Below are positions 30,974-38,240 of a stretch of 39,949 nt of DNA, piece after piece. The translations under genes were made by a program, and so were the position numbers. Origin of the DNA: Candidatus Nealsoniibacteriota bacterium (GTDB lineage Bacteria > Patescibacteriota > Minisyncoccia > Minisyncoccales > JAUWAW01); the NCBI GenBank assembly GCA_030601865.1, contig JAUWAW010000006.1:1-39949 (forward strand). The letters run 5' to 3'. Under the pieces are notes generated by a model. The model made no database searches, was not told the DNA's origin, and was given only the letters and a program-made list of their open reading frames with translations. Each line of letters starts with the position of its first letter. The first letter of the stretch is position 1.

Positions 30974-31492
30974 ATTAAGCATCCTGAAATTATTGATTGG
31001 GTAACCGACGAATGGAAAAAGCGCACCGGCAAGGTTTTTAGGGACCCAGATAGAGGTATTCGAAAATTACATCAAGATGGATACCTGATAAAAGTTAAAA
31101 AAGGGGTTTATAAATACGATCCTAATCTTGTTAGTAAAAGAACATTAGAGGATTTTAGCCCAAAAACTAAAGAAGCAATTTTCAAAAGAGATGGGTATAA
31201 ATGCGTTATATGTGGCCGTGGTAAGGCTGAGGGAGTGGAACTTCATGCCGACCATATCAAGTCAAAAGATTTAGGTGGAAAAGCAACACTGGACAATGGT
31301 CAAACACTTTGCTCTCGTTGTAATTTTTTAAAGAAGAAGTTAGGGCAAACCGAAATTGGCAAAAAGATGTTTGTAAGATTATACAATGTGGCCAAGAAAG
31401 AGGATAATAAAGAATTATTACAATTTTGTTCTGAAGTTTTAAAAGTTTATAAAAAACATAACATCAACGGACATATAAGGTGGAAAAAATAG
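30974..31492 (+). CDS. HNH endonuclease-like protein (5' end uncertain)
   Basis: The product has about 172 residues. N-terminal domain KHPEIIDWVTDEWKKRTGKVFRDPDRGIRKLHQDGYLIKVKKGVYKYDP (winged-helix-like), then an HNH fold: TKEAIFKRDGYKCVICGRG, ELHADHIKSKDLGG (catalytic DH), DNGQTLCSRCNFLKKK, so both zinc-binding CxxC pairs and the His are present. No ATG opens this frame before the stop at 30962-30964. An ATG at 30940 (MPKQFYKLK) is in another frame and would join with a one-base shift near 30966; otherwise ATT 30974 would be the start. A GTG start at 31235 would cut the HNH domain and is rejected. The domain composition matches putative restriction-type HNH proteins; the target is unknown. 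Confidence 0.75.
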   Translation: MKHPEIIDWVTDEWKKRTGKVFRDPDRGIRKLHQDGYLIKVKKGVYKYDPNLVSKRTLEDFSPKTKEAIFKRDGYKCVICGRGKAEGVELHADHIKSKDLGGKATLDNGQTLCSRCNFLKKKLGQTEIGKKMFVRLYNVAKKEDNKELLQFCSEVLKVYKKHNINGHIRWKK

Positions 31493-31505
31493 GATAAAAA
31501 GCCAA

Positions 31506-31538
31506 ACCAAAAAGGCGCTTTGAGGGCGCCTTTTTGGT
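31506..31538. terminator. Bidirectional terminator between HNH and LexA-methyltransferase genes
   Basis: ACCAAAAAGGCGC (31506-31518) pairs with GCGCCTTTTTGGT (31526-31538); T/A-runs serve both strands of the convergent genes. Confidence 0.85.
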
Positions 31539-31555
31539 TGGTAATAACCACTAAT

Positions 31556-32914
31556 TCACCGCTTTGTCTTTTTATTTAGTCTATCCTTGGCAACCTTACA
31601 ATACTGAGGAGATATGTCAATATGTATAAAGTTTCTGCCTGTTTTTGCTGTAACTGCAGCCACTGTTCCGGTTCCTCCAAACATATCTAAAATATTGTTG
31701 CCCTTATAACTGTAAAATTTAATCAACCTGTAAATCAATTTTTCTGGAAAAGGGGCGGGGTGTCCCTTTCTTCTTGTTTCGGGCCAAATTTGCCAAAAGC
31801 CGTCAGAGAAATTCATAAATTCGTCTTTGGTAATATCAGCCATTTTACTGGTACCATCAAGACGATTTTTATCTTTTGAGAAAATCAAAACGTATTCCCA
31901 CGACGGCACAATATGGGGATTAGCAGGGCTTTTAAAACTTCCCCAGGCAGTTCTTTTGAGCATTGTTTGTTTATACCAAATAATTTCGGTTCTAAATTTC
32001 ATTCCAAGTTGCCTAAACTGGTTAGCAAAGTCATGATGAAGGGGTACAAAATCTCTTATTCCTGTAGGAGCAATATTGAGGGCAAATCTTCCACCGGGCA
32101 CTAACACTCTTTTAGTTTCTGCCCAAACCTTAAAAAGCCAATCTAAATAATCACGATAGCTCATTTTGTCGTTATGATTATCATAATTTTTACCTACATT
32201 ATAGGGTGGTGAAGTAATAGCTAAATGCATTGTATTATCTGGGATCTTTTTCATCTCATCCAAAACGTCGCCACAGATAATTTTGTTAAATTCAAATTTC
32301 TGTTTTTGTTCTATCTCTTCAATGTTTCTAAAAATACTGATTACCTTGCCTTGAATTGTGAGATTTTTAACAAAAATGGGTTTTAGGGCTGAGTTGGCTG
32401 GTTGTAGTCTATAGCGATTTTTTTCTCTATAGATTTTTTTAAGCGTTACTTCGTTTTTATTAACAAGGGCTACAGCCGTTTCTCCATTTTCAACTGTAGG
32501 TTGTTTACGGATAACCACTACAGCGCCATCAAAGATTCCTTCGTCAACCATACTGTCGCCCTGTACTCTTAGAGCAAAATGTTCGCCCGATCTTGATAAC
32601 AAACTTTTTTGCACCCTAATTTTTTCTGGAATTTCTATTGCTTCAATTGGTGAACCAGCAGCAATCATGCCGAGTAGGGGAATACTTACCAGCTCGGATT
32701 TTTTCTTTTTGTTATTCAATTCAATCGACCGCGGCTGGTTTTTTACTCTTTTTATATAACGCTTTGACACCAAATTATCTAAATGCTCATGAATCGTTGC
32801 CAGAGAGGATAAGCCGAAATGTTTTTTCATCTCTTTCAAACTCGGACCATAACCCTTTTTGTTTATGTATCTTCTTATATAATCAAATATTTCTTTTTGT
32901 TTTTTGGTAAGCAT
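31556..32914 (-). CDS. LexA repressor fused to a DNA methyltransferase
   Basis: The product has 452 residues from ATG 32914, the canonical LexA start (MLTKKQKEIFDYIRRYI); ATGs at 32938 and 32968 lie at or before the predicted transcript start. Residues 1-66: LexA winged helix. Residues 78-195: S24 peptidase domain with cleavage bond Ala86-Gly87 (IAAGSPIEA), Ser121 (GDSM) and Lys159 (EVTLKK), all intact. After a short linker (EEIEQKQKFEF), residues 210-450 form an N4/N6 DNA methylase: ICGDVLDEMKKIPDN, catalytic TSPPYN (234-239), GHPAPFPEKLIYRLIKFYS, and the AdoMet motif DMFGGTGT near the C-terminus (beta-class order). No cognate nuclease adjoins it. RecA-driven self-cleavage would separate the methylase from the DNA-binding domain. 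Confidence 0.93.
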   Translation of the reverse strand: MLTKKQKEIFDYIRRYINKKGYGPSLKEMKKHFGLSSLATIHEHLDNLVSKRYIKRVKNQPRSIELNNKKKKSELVSIPLLGMIAAGSPIEAIEIPEKIRVQKSLLSRSGEHFALRVQGDSMVDEGIFDGAVVVIRKQPTVENGETAVALVNKNEVTLKKIYREKNRYRLQPANSALKPIFVKNLTIQGKVISIFRNIEEIEQKQKFEFNKIICGDVLDEMKKIPDNTMHLAITSPPYNVGKNYDNHNDKMSYRDYLDWLFKVWAETKRVLVPGGRFALNIAPTGIRDFVPLHHDFANQFRQLGMKFRTEIIWYKQTMLKRTAWGSFKSPANPHIVPSWEYVLIFSKDKNRLDGTSKMADITKDEFMNFSDGFWQIWPETRRKGHPAPFPEKLIYRLIKFYSYKGNNILDMFGGTGTVAAVTAKTGRNFIHIDISPQYCKVAKDRLNKKTKR

Positions 32915-32923
32915 ATTAATTTT

Positions 32924-32988
32924 GTTATCCACAGCCATTTTTATTATAGCATATCCCACCCGAAACAAAACCGAAGTTATCCACAGCC
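32924..32988 (-). promoter_or_regulatory. LexA-methyltransferase promoter flanked by two TTATCCACA boxes
   Basis: Extended -10 TGC-TATAAT on the minus strand (TATAAT 32948-32943), about 30 nt before the ATG at 32914. The 13-mer GTTATCCACAGCC occurs twice in direct orientation (32924-32936, 32976-32988), 52 bp apart, one copy on each side of the -10. The core TTATCCACA equals the consensus DnaA box. No clear LexA-type dyad was seen, so these could instead be the operators of this LexA. Confidence 0.7.
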
Positions 32989-33023
32989 CGTAATTTGACT
33001 TTTCTGATAATTTCAGTCAAAAT

Positions 33024-33045
33024 AAAATAGAGTTGACACCATTTT
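33024..33045 (-). repeat. REP-like element X, inverted copy
   Basis: AAAATAGAGTTGACACCATTTT is the reverse complement of the element found at 36000-36023 and 38690-38715. The contained TTGACA could also act as a -35 for the next gene. Confidence 0.55.
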
Positions 33046-33097
33046 CACACCATTTTCATTCTTACTTAGGGTTGGGTGTTATGGGGCATATTGGAAT

Positions 33098-33658
33098 ATG
33101 AGATGTTGTCGTTTGAGGAAATTTGTCGAAGTCTATAAAAAATGGAGTCCTACTAGCAGGATATTCTTTTGGCTCGCGATACTCGGTATTATAATCAGTA
33201 TTCTTTTTGGATTGATTGGTTCAGGTGACAATATTCAAGGAGATGTAATAGAGATAGACCAGCTTAATGTGTTTGACTTAAATAATTTACAGAATGATAG
33301 TCACAGTCTTTTTTATCATGATTCAACCAGTAGGTACTATACTGCTGAGGAAAAAGATTATTTGGGATTAACGATTGGCTATTCAGCCTTGCTTATAAGT
33401 TTAACTAAATACGAAGATGCGATTAAAATTTTGGAGAAAGCAATTGACAAAAATTTTAGCTTTTATGGAATTTGGATTAACATTGGCAATGCCTATGTAG
33501 GATTAGGTTCTTATGATGAAGCATTAAATTCTTATGACCAAGCCATTATTAGAAATGAAAACTCAAAACTTGCGTGGAGAAATAAATGTTTTTTGTTAGG
33601 GTCATTGAAGAGAAGTGAAGAATACAATGAATGTTTGAAGAAAGTATCAGGGTTATAA
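33098..33658 (+). CDS. Membrane-anchored TPR protein
   Basis: The product has 186 residues. A basic N-terminus and one membrane helix (IFFWLAILGIIISILFGLIG), then two or three tetratricopeptide repeats (YSALLISLTKYEDAIKILEKAIDKN; WINIGNAYVGLGSYDEALNSYDQAIIRNENS; AWRNKCFLLGSLKRSEEYNECLKKV). TPR units bind protein partners; the partner is unknown. No SD. First gene of the accessory run. Confidence 0.75.
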   Translation: MRCCRLRKFVEVYKKWSPTSRIFFWLAILGIIISILFGLIGSGDNIQGDVIEIDQLNVFDLNNLQNDSHSLFYHDSTSRYYTAEEKDYLGLTIGYSALLISLTKYEDAIKILEKAIDKNFSFYGIWINIGNAYVGLGSYDEALNSYDQAIIRNENSKLAWRNKCFLLGSLKRSEEYNECLKKVSGL

Positions 33659-33685
33659 TTTCACTTAATTAACAGCTAGATCTCT

Positions 33686-33709
33686 GAAAATGCTGTCAAT
33701 TCTATTTTT
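33686..33709 (+). repeat. REP-like element X
   Basis: GAAAATGCTGTCAATTCTAT plus TTTT is a variant of the 36000-36023 element, 27 nt after a stop codon and 22 nt before a leader Y. Confidence 0.45.
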
Positions 33710-33730
33710 GGTAAATTAAACAAGCCAAAC

Positions 33731-33766
33731 AAAAAGTCAAAAAATTCATTGAGGAATAAAATTATG
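33731..33766 (+). promoter_or_regulatory. Portable leader Y, copy 1
   Basis: AAAAAGTCAAAAAATT-CATTGAGGAATAAAATT-ATG. The GAGGA serves as SD with an 8-nt gap to the ATG (33764). Nearly identical leaders stand before 36062, 36665 and 38256, with a degenerate copy at 34474-34508. It fixes the starts of these genes at the ATG rather than at the TTG inside the leader. Confidence 0.8.
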
Positions 33767-34423
33767 GCTAGAACGAGTTCTAATTTAGGGTCAGAATTCA
33801 AAGAGCAAATTAAAAAAATTGGAAAAGCAAGATGGTATCAAAAACCGTGGGGCATATTACTTTTAGGAATTATAGCTAGCTTTATTGCTATGATATTATT
33901 TGTTTTTACACCTCAAAAAGAGCAAATCATTGTATCAAAACCAAGTTTAGATTTTAATAATGTTGAATTTATTTATTATGATTTAAATAATCATCCAATC
34001 CAGAATAGAGAAAATACAAAATACATTATGAATTTAAATGAAGTAGCGAGTGTTGATTTTATTGGCGAAATAGAAAATAATGGAGAAGTTAATTTATTAA
34101 CTTCTTTGAAAAATGTTTCTCTTCAGTCATCTGATGGGTATATTATATATGATGAACCACCCTTTAGGGTTACTGACAACACTCCTCTTGCAAAAAAAGA
34201 AAAATATTGGATTAGAATGAAGGGCATAGATGCCAAGTGGTTTTTGGACAAATTAAAAAATAACGAAAAATTTTATTTAATTTTTAAACCCGAAATAGAA
34301 TATTTTACTGAAGATAGACCTGAAGAAAAATTTTATCTGAACATAATAATAAAATGCGGTAATGATTTTGGAGGTAATCAACTACCATTATTTACACCAG
34401 TATGTGTGCCAGAGAAGATATGA
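33764..34423 (+). CDS. Membrane protein of unknown function
   Basis: The product has 219 residues from ATG 33764, set by the leader Y SD. A soluble N-terminus (about 25 residues), one helix (WGILLLGIIASFIAMILFVF) and a C-terminal beta-rich outer domain (PSLDFNNVEFIYYDL, EVASVDFIGEIENNGEVNLL, YWIRMKGIDAKWFLDKL, FYLNIIIKCGNDFGG). No family recognised; the outer part may be an Ig-like fold. Confidence 0.6.
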   Translation: MARTSSNLGSEFKEQIKKIGKARWYQKPWGILLLGIIASFIAMILFVFTPQKEQIIVSKPSLDFNNVEFIYYDLNNHPIQNRENTKYIMNLNEVASVDFIGEIENNGEVNLLTSLKNVSLQSSDGYIIYDEPPFRVTDNTPLAKKEKYWIRMKGIDAKWFLDKLKNNEKFYLIFKPEIEYFTEDRPEEKFYLNIIIKCGNDFGGNQLPLFTPVCVPEKI

Positions 34424-34431
34424 AAGCAAGA

Positions 34432-34508
34432 GAAAACAGGGACGGTTCTGAATTTTTGCCCTGAAGTTTTTAAACAAAAGTCGTGGAATTAATTGAGGAA
34501 TAAAATTT
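34432..34508 (+). repeat. REP-like element X plus degenerate leader Y
   Basis: GAAAACAGGGACGGTTCTGA (34432-34451) begins the X variant that reads GGGACGGTTCT, similar to the 30034 element. A degenerate Y (GGAATTAATTGAGGAATAAA plus ATT) runs to 34508 but is followed by TTACAG instead of ATG; the next gene starts 32 nt later without using it. Confidence 0.55.
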
Positions 34509-34539
34509 ACAGCAAATAATTATTGTAAAGATAACAAAT

Positions 34540-34974
34540 ATGATCAATGCAAGTAATACAGAGAAAGAAAGAATTTTCCTGTATGAAGTATGGATGTGGC
34601 GTGAAACTTGTAGAAGGCTTATCCAGGGTTCCAAGCCGTCATTTGAACAAAATTTGTTAATAGAATCATTAGCTGTCCATACTAGAATATTGGTTGATTT
34701 CTTTTATATGGATCAAAAGACACACCCCGATGATTTAATAGCTCAAGATCTATTTCCGAAGGACATTGATTGGAAAAAAGTAAGACCGCTCAAAACTAAA
34801 ATGCTTGAGGAAGCAAAGAAGAAAGCAAATAAACAGCTGGCACATTTGAGCCTTCAACGTATAGAATTAGAAAAAACTAGAAAGAAGGGTTGGTCAGTGT
34901 CTGATATTTTTAAAGATATGGAAAATGTAATCAAAACGTTTATGGAACAAAGGAAGGGATCAAAAACTAGTTGA
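34540..34974 (+). CDS. Hypothetical helical protein, possibly HEPN-like
   Basis: The product has 144 residues, all helical: RIFLYEVWMWRETCRRLI, FEQNLLIESLAVHTRILVDFFYM, DDLIAQDLFPKDIDWKKV, ANKQLAHLSLQRIEL. The pattern of an N-terminal helix with ESLAVHTR-LVDFFY, a DD-acidic turn and NKQLAHL is seen in many small uncharacterised bacterial proteins that resemble HEPN folds. No strict R-x4-6-H motif. Function not assigned. Confidence 0.5.
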   Translation: MINASNTEKERIFLYEVWMWRETCRRLIQGSKPSFEQNLLIESLAVHTRILVDFFYMDQKTHPDDLIAQDLFPKDIDWKKVRPLKTKMLEEAKKKANKQLAHLSLQRIELEKTRKKGWSVSDIFKDMENVIKTFMEQRKGSKTS

Positions 34975-35053
34975 GAAACGAATTGAGAAACAAAAATTCC
35001 AAGAATTATTTGAATCCGTTCTCCATAAATCAATGAAAGGAAAAATGTAGAAT

Positions 35054-35989
35054 ATGTTAAGAATTAATAAACAAGAATTAAATAAAATAATCGATAAGAC
35101 ATTTTTTGCTAATTGTGGCGATTCACATGAACGTCAATGGTGGTCTTATTTTCAAGAGAGATTTCCTAACTGTGAAATGTTTTGGCGTTACTTTATAGTG
35201 CCACACACAAACAGAATATTACCAGAAGGAAAAATAGAAGAAGAAATAATAAGGCCGAGGAAAAGGGTAGCAAAAGAAATTCGTATAATCTCAAATGTTC
35301 ATTATTCAATGTTTATAAACATAATTTATTCCCTTGATCACTTGAAAAATTTTCAGCTTTCATCTTTTGAAGATTTTTATATCCATTTAGCTTCAGCCGG
35401 TGATTTGGCAGAGGAATTTTTACTCAAAACTTATTTTCTGATTCTTGAGTGCACAAATCAAAAAAGTGAGATTCTGCAAGAGTTAAAAAAAGAAGATTTT
35501 TTAAAGCTATGTGAGAAGTGGTATAACAATAATTATTCAGAAGTTTATGAAAATTATCTTAAAAAAGGAAAACCAGCACCGATAAAACTTCCTAGTAGAA
35601 AAAATGTATTAGATGAATATTTTCAAGACTTGGAATATTGGGGGCAATACAAAAAATTTGTTCAAAAGATTAGAGAATATAGAAACATTATTGTACACGA
35701 TGTACAAATTGGTAAAATACTTTCTGAGAAAAAAGACGTTGTTTTAGTTCCCAAAAAAGACAAAATTCAAGATTATAAAGACTGGCCAAAAGTTTTTGCT
35801 GCCGGAAAAGACACCAAAAAATTACAGAAAGATTTCATTGAAATGAGAGAGCAAATGATTCTTGATATTGGTAGAATGCAGATTTCCTTAAATAATATTT
35901 GGAACAAGCCGATTGAGGATCTCAAGATTTTATTCAAAAAAAAGAACGAGGTCTTGTTGAGAAAATTTGATATTGAAATAGTAGAATAG
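35054..35989 (+). CDS. Hypothetical protein with HEPN-like RxxxxH motif
   Basis: The product has 311 residues. Mostly helical and highly charged; no signal peptide. Residues around 220-230 read IREYRNIIVHDVQ, where RNIIVH fits the R-x4-H signature of HEPN ribonucleases, preceded by a helix (WGQYKKFVQKI). An N-terminal Cys/His/Trp-rich start (FFANCGDSHERQWWSYFQERFPNCEMFWRYFIVPH) is unusual. HEPN proteins are common in toxin and defence systems, so a stress or defence role is possible. The family is unrecognised, and the motif alone is weak evidence. Confidence 0.5.
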   Translation: MLRINKQELNKIIDKTFFANCGDSHERQWWSYFQERFPNCEMFWRYFIVPHTNRILPEGKIEEEIIRPRKRVAKEIRIISNVHYSMFINIIYSLDHLKNFQLSSFEDFYIHLASAGDLAEEFLLKTYFLILECTNQKSEILQELKKEDFLKLCEKWYNNNYSEVYENYLKKGKPAPIKLPSRKNVLDEYFQDLEYWGQYKKFVQKIREYRNIIVHDVQIGKILSEKKDVVLVPKKDKIQDYKDWPKVFAAGKDTKKLQKDFIEMREQMILDIGRMQISLNNIWNKPIEDLKILFKKKNEVLLRKFDIEIVE

Positions 35990-35999
35990 AAGAATAGTC

Positions 36000-36064
36000 A
36001 AAATAGGGGTCAACTCTATTTTCAATTCAAAAAGTCAAAAAATTAATTGAGGAATAAAATTATG
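36000..36064 (+). repeat. Element X directly followed by leader Y (reference arrangement)
   Basis: AAAATAGGGGTCAACTCTAT plus TTTC (36000-36023) is followed after 5 nt by leader Y (36029-36064) ending at ATG 36062. This is the clearest joint copy and defines the two repeats. Confidence 0.75.
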
Positions 36065-36601
36065 GGAGATGAAATTGAATTAGAATTGGCTTGGTTGATT
36101 AAGTATCTGCCAGATGATCTGAAGAAGTGTCGTTCGATTAAGATTGTTCAGGCATATATTGATCACAAAGACCCAAAAATCAAGGATATCCGCATCAGAG
36201 AAAAGGGAGGCGTTTTTACCTATACAGTTAAGCGTTTCGCCAAAAACTCGCAAGAAACAGGTTATTGCAGAGAGGAAACAAAGCAAATCTCGCAAGGTGA
36301 GTTTTTGCAATTAATGGAAAATAGCAATCAGAAAATTAGCAAAATGCGCTACTTCTATCTTTTGCCACAGGGACTGACTGCTGAAGTTGATGTTTACAAA
36401 GATAACTTAAAAGGATTGGATGTGGTTGAAGTAGAATTTCCGAGCGTTAAGGTCTGCGAAAAATTTGAAATCCCTGCTTGGTTCGGCAAAGAAGTTACTG
36501 ATTCAAAAGGTATTTACCCGCCATTCATTGCTAACCTATCTATTGATGAAGTACATAAGATAAATCGTTGTTATGAACAGAAGCCTCATGATTTTAGCTG
36601 A
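36062..36601 (+). CDS. CYTH-domain (triphosphate tunnel) protein 1
   Basis: The product has 179 residues from ATG 36062. CYTH signatures: N-terminal acidic strand EIELELAWL, then IKIVQAYI, DIRIREKGGVFTYTVKRF, EETKQIS, KMRYFYLL, GLTAEVDVYKDNLKGLDVVEVEF, and PAWFGKEVTDSKGIYPPFIA. The family binds triphosphates and divalent metal in a beta tunnel; members are triphosphatases or class IV adenylate cyclases. The D.Y...L..L..VEVEF block resembles the CYTH type seen in polyphosphatase/YgiF relatives. Preceded by X and leader Y. Confidence 0.75.
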   Translation: MGDEIELELAWLIKYLPDDLKKCRSIKIVQAYIDHKDPKIKDIRIREKGGVFTYTVKRFAKNSQETGYCREETKQISQGEFLQLMENSNQKISKMRYFYLLPQGLTAEVDVYKDNLKGLDVVEVEFPSVKVCEKFEIPAWFGKEVTDSKGIYPPFIANLSIDEVHKINRCYEQKPHDFS

Positions 36602-36631
36602 TTTTGATGTTTGGCCTATTTAATATAGAAT

Positions 36632-36667
36632 AAAAACTCAAAAAATTAATTGAGAAATAAAATTATG
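36632..36667 (+). promoter_or_regulatory. Portable leader Y, copy 3
   Basis: AAAAACTCAAAAAATTAATT then GAGAAATAAAATT-ATG; the SD is weakened to GAGAA. It leads to ATG 36665. Confidence 0.75.
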
Positions 36668-37159
36668 AAAATATATTTAGCGGGGAAAGTACCAAAGGGG
36701 AAGGATGAGGCAGAGAACTTTGATGACTGGAGAAAAAGATATCAGCAAGTATTACAAAAGTTTTTTGAGGCTGAATTTATTGATCCCTATGATCGTCAAT
36801 TGGACGAGAGTGATTTTCTGAGCGTAGTAGGGATTGATTGCAAACATATCAAAGAAAGTGATTTAGTCATTGTTAACTCGGAACAGAAATTAGGTGCAGG
36901 GACAGCCCAAGAGCTGGTTATTGCAAAATATTTTAAGAAGCCTGTTGTTGCGGTGCTTCCGAAGAACACTCATCATAGACGTTCAAACTTGGTTTTTGGC
37001 AAAAAATTAGTTGAGGATTGGATACATCCTTTCATTTTTACCTTTTCTGATTTTATCTTGGAAGAAATTGGCGAGATTGAGAAAATAAAAGATAAAATCT
37101 TTCGTTCAAAAATAAAAGACATTTCTATCATTGATGAAGTAATTAAACGGGTTAGTTGA
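36665..37159 (+). CDS. Nucleoside 2-deoxyribosyltransferase-like protein
   Basis: The product has 164 residues. Fold hallmarks: first strand IYLAGKVP, DDWRKRYQQVL, FIDPYDRQ, a central DCKHIKESDLVIVNSEQKLGAGTAQELVIAKYF with the expected catalytic Glu in AQE, and KPVVAVLPKN. The family cleaves or exchanges N-glycosidic bonds of nucleosides or nucleotides; house-cleaning members remove modified nucleotides. The neighbouring CYTH and Nudix genes support a nucleotide-related role. Confidence 0.75.
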   Translation: MKIYLAGKVPKGKDEAENFDDWRKRYQQVLQKFFEAEFIDPYDRQLDESDFLSVVGIDCKHIKESDLVIVNSEQKLGAGTAQELVIAKYFKKPVVAVLPKNTHHRRSNLVFGKKLVEDWIHPFIFTFSDFILEEIGEIEKIKDKIFRSKIKDISIIDEVIKRVS

Positions 37160-37165
37160 ATGTAG

Positions 37166-37190
37166 AGAAAATAGCGTCAACTTTATTTTT
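37166..37190 (+). repeat. REP-like element X
   Basis: GAGAAAATAGCGTCAACTTT plus ATTTT, 7 nt after a stop codon; a variant of the 36000 element. Confidence 0.5.
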
Positions 37191-37219
37191 TTGAGAAAAT
37201 CTTCTTTTTGAAAAAATTC

Positions 37220-37266
37220 TTGACAAGAGTTTTTAGTGTGTTAAACTTTAATACAACATCTATAAT
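37220..37266 (+). promoter_or_regulatory. Promoter region of the 62-residue gene
   Basis: TTGACA (37220-37225) with TAAACT (37242-37247) at 16-nt spacing, and a downstream TATAAT (37261-37266). The gene has its own strong SD (GGAAAGGTGG, about 37288-37297). Confidence 0.55.
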
Positions 37267-37305
37267 GGTGTCGTTAAGGTAGCATTAGGAAAGGTGGTGA
37301 GATAC

Positions 37306-37494
37306 ATGAAAAGTAGGCAGACCAGTGCTGATAAGGCATATGAGAAGGGTGTGAAGGCTGGTCAGTCGGCTGGCTTCGTTGAGAGGATGATACAAGGTAA
37401 CAAAGATGCCATTCCTATGCCGTCGTCCAAAGATGAGAAGACCTACGACAAAGGATTTGTTTACGGTGTCCAACATCGTGGCAAGAAGTCGTAG
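37306..37494 (+). CDS. Hypothetical small protein, 62 residues
   Basis: Start at ATG 37306; the GTG at 37294 is part of the SD. Basic, repeat-like sequence: KAYEKGVKAGQSAGFVERMIQ and KTYDKGFVYGVQHRGKK share a xY-x-KG-x-x-x-G pattern, as if two copies of a short helical unit. No family recognised. Own promoter and terminator, no leader Y, so it is independent of its neighbours. Confidence 0.55.
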   Translation: MKSRQTSADKAYEKGVKAGQSAGFVERMIQGNKDAIPMPSSKDEKTYDKGFVYGVQHRGKKS

Positions 37495-37560
37495 ATAAAC
37501 TTCAGTACGTATTTATCAAGGAGTGAAAAACGAAAAACCTCATCAAAAAATGCTACCAAA

Positions 37561-37602
37561 ACCCAAGATACAGAGTTTTTGTGTCCTGGGCTTATTTTTT
37601 TA
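37561..37602 (+). terminator. Terminator-like hairpin related to the 39.7 kb one
   Basis: ACCCAAGATACAG pairs imperfectly with TGTCCTGGGCTT and is followed by ATTTTTTT. The segment TGCTACCAAAACCCAAGA matches 39698-39715, so the two are copies of one element. Confidence 0.6.
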
Positions 37603-37646
37603 TGTTTATACTGGGACAAAGAGAAAAAGATGATATAATGGTAAAT

Positions 37647-38240
37647 ATGGAAACAGAATACGAGGCAACATTTTTAGATATTAAAAAAGATACTGTCAGG
37701 CAAAAGCTGAAAAGCATTGGCGCTAAATTGCTCAAACCCGAATATTTGCAAAAGCGGGTTGTTTTTAATTTGCCTAAGGGTTTGGAAATGCAGCATACAT
37801 GGTTAAGGGTCAGAGATGAAGGTGATAAAATCACGATGAGTTTGAAAATTACGGATGCGGGCAAAATTGAAAACCAAAAAGAAATTTGTTTGGAAGTGGA
37901 CGATTTTGAAAACGCAGTAGAGCTGCTGGAATTAGCTGGATGCCAAAAAAAGGCATATCAGGAGAATAAAAGAGAAGAATGGCAATGCGGCGAGTGTGAG
38001 ATAACTATTGATGAATGGCCGTTTTTAGAGCCGTTTGTAGAGGTTGAAGCAACAAGTGAACAGGCGGTCAAGGCAATGACTCAAAAACTGGGCTTTGATT
38101 ACTCCAAGGCGTTGTTTTGTTCTGTCACTGCCATTTACGCTAAAAAATACGGATTATCAGATGATATTATCAATAACCAGACACCAAAGATTACTTTCGA
38201 TATGGAAAATCCTTTTTTGGATAAAAACTCAAAAAATTAA
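37647..38240 (+). CDS. CYTH-domain protein 2 (class IV adenylate cyclase-like)
   Basis: The product has 197 residues from ATG 37647. A TATAAT at 37634-37639 implies a near-leaderless transcript; ATG 37638 is possible, and upstream starts fall in the terminator. CYTH features: METEYEATFL (E-x-E variant, lacking the usual Lys), RVVFNLP, HTWLRVRDEGDKITMSLK, KEICLEVDDFENAVELLELAG, KREEWQCGECEITIDEWPFLEPFVEVEA. It is closer to CyaB/class IV cyclase-like proteins than the 36062 gene is. The last codons (KNSKN) and stop lie within leader Y of the next gene. Confidence 0.75.
   Translation: METEYEATFLDIKKDTVRQKLKSIGAKLLKPEYLQKRVVFNLPKGLEMQHTWLRVRDEGDKITMSLKITDAGKIENQKEICLEVDDFENAVELLELAGCQKKAYQENKREEWQCGECEITIDEWPFLEPFVEVEATSEQAVKAMTQKLGFDYSKALFCSVTAIYAKKYGLSDDIINNQTPKITFDMENPFLDKNSKN

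Noticed and set aside
31235-31492. GTG start for an 85-residue HNH protein
   Set aside because: It would remove the first CxxC of the HNH zinc site and the conserved upstream domain that is open in the same frame.
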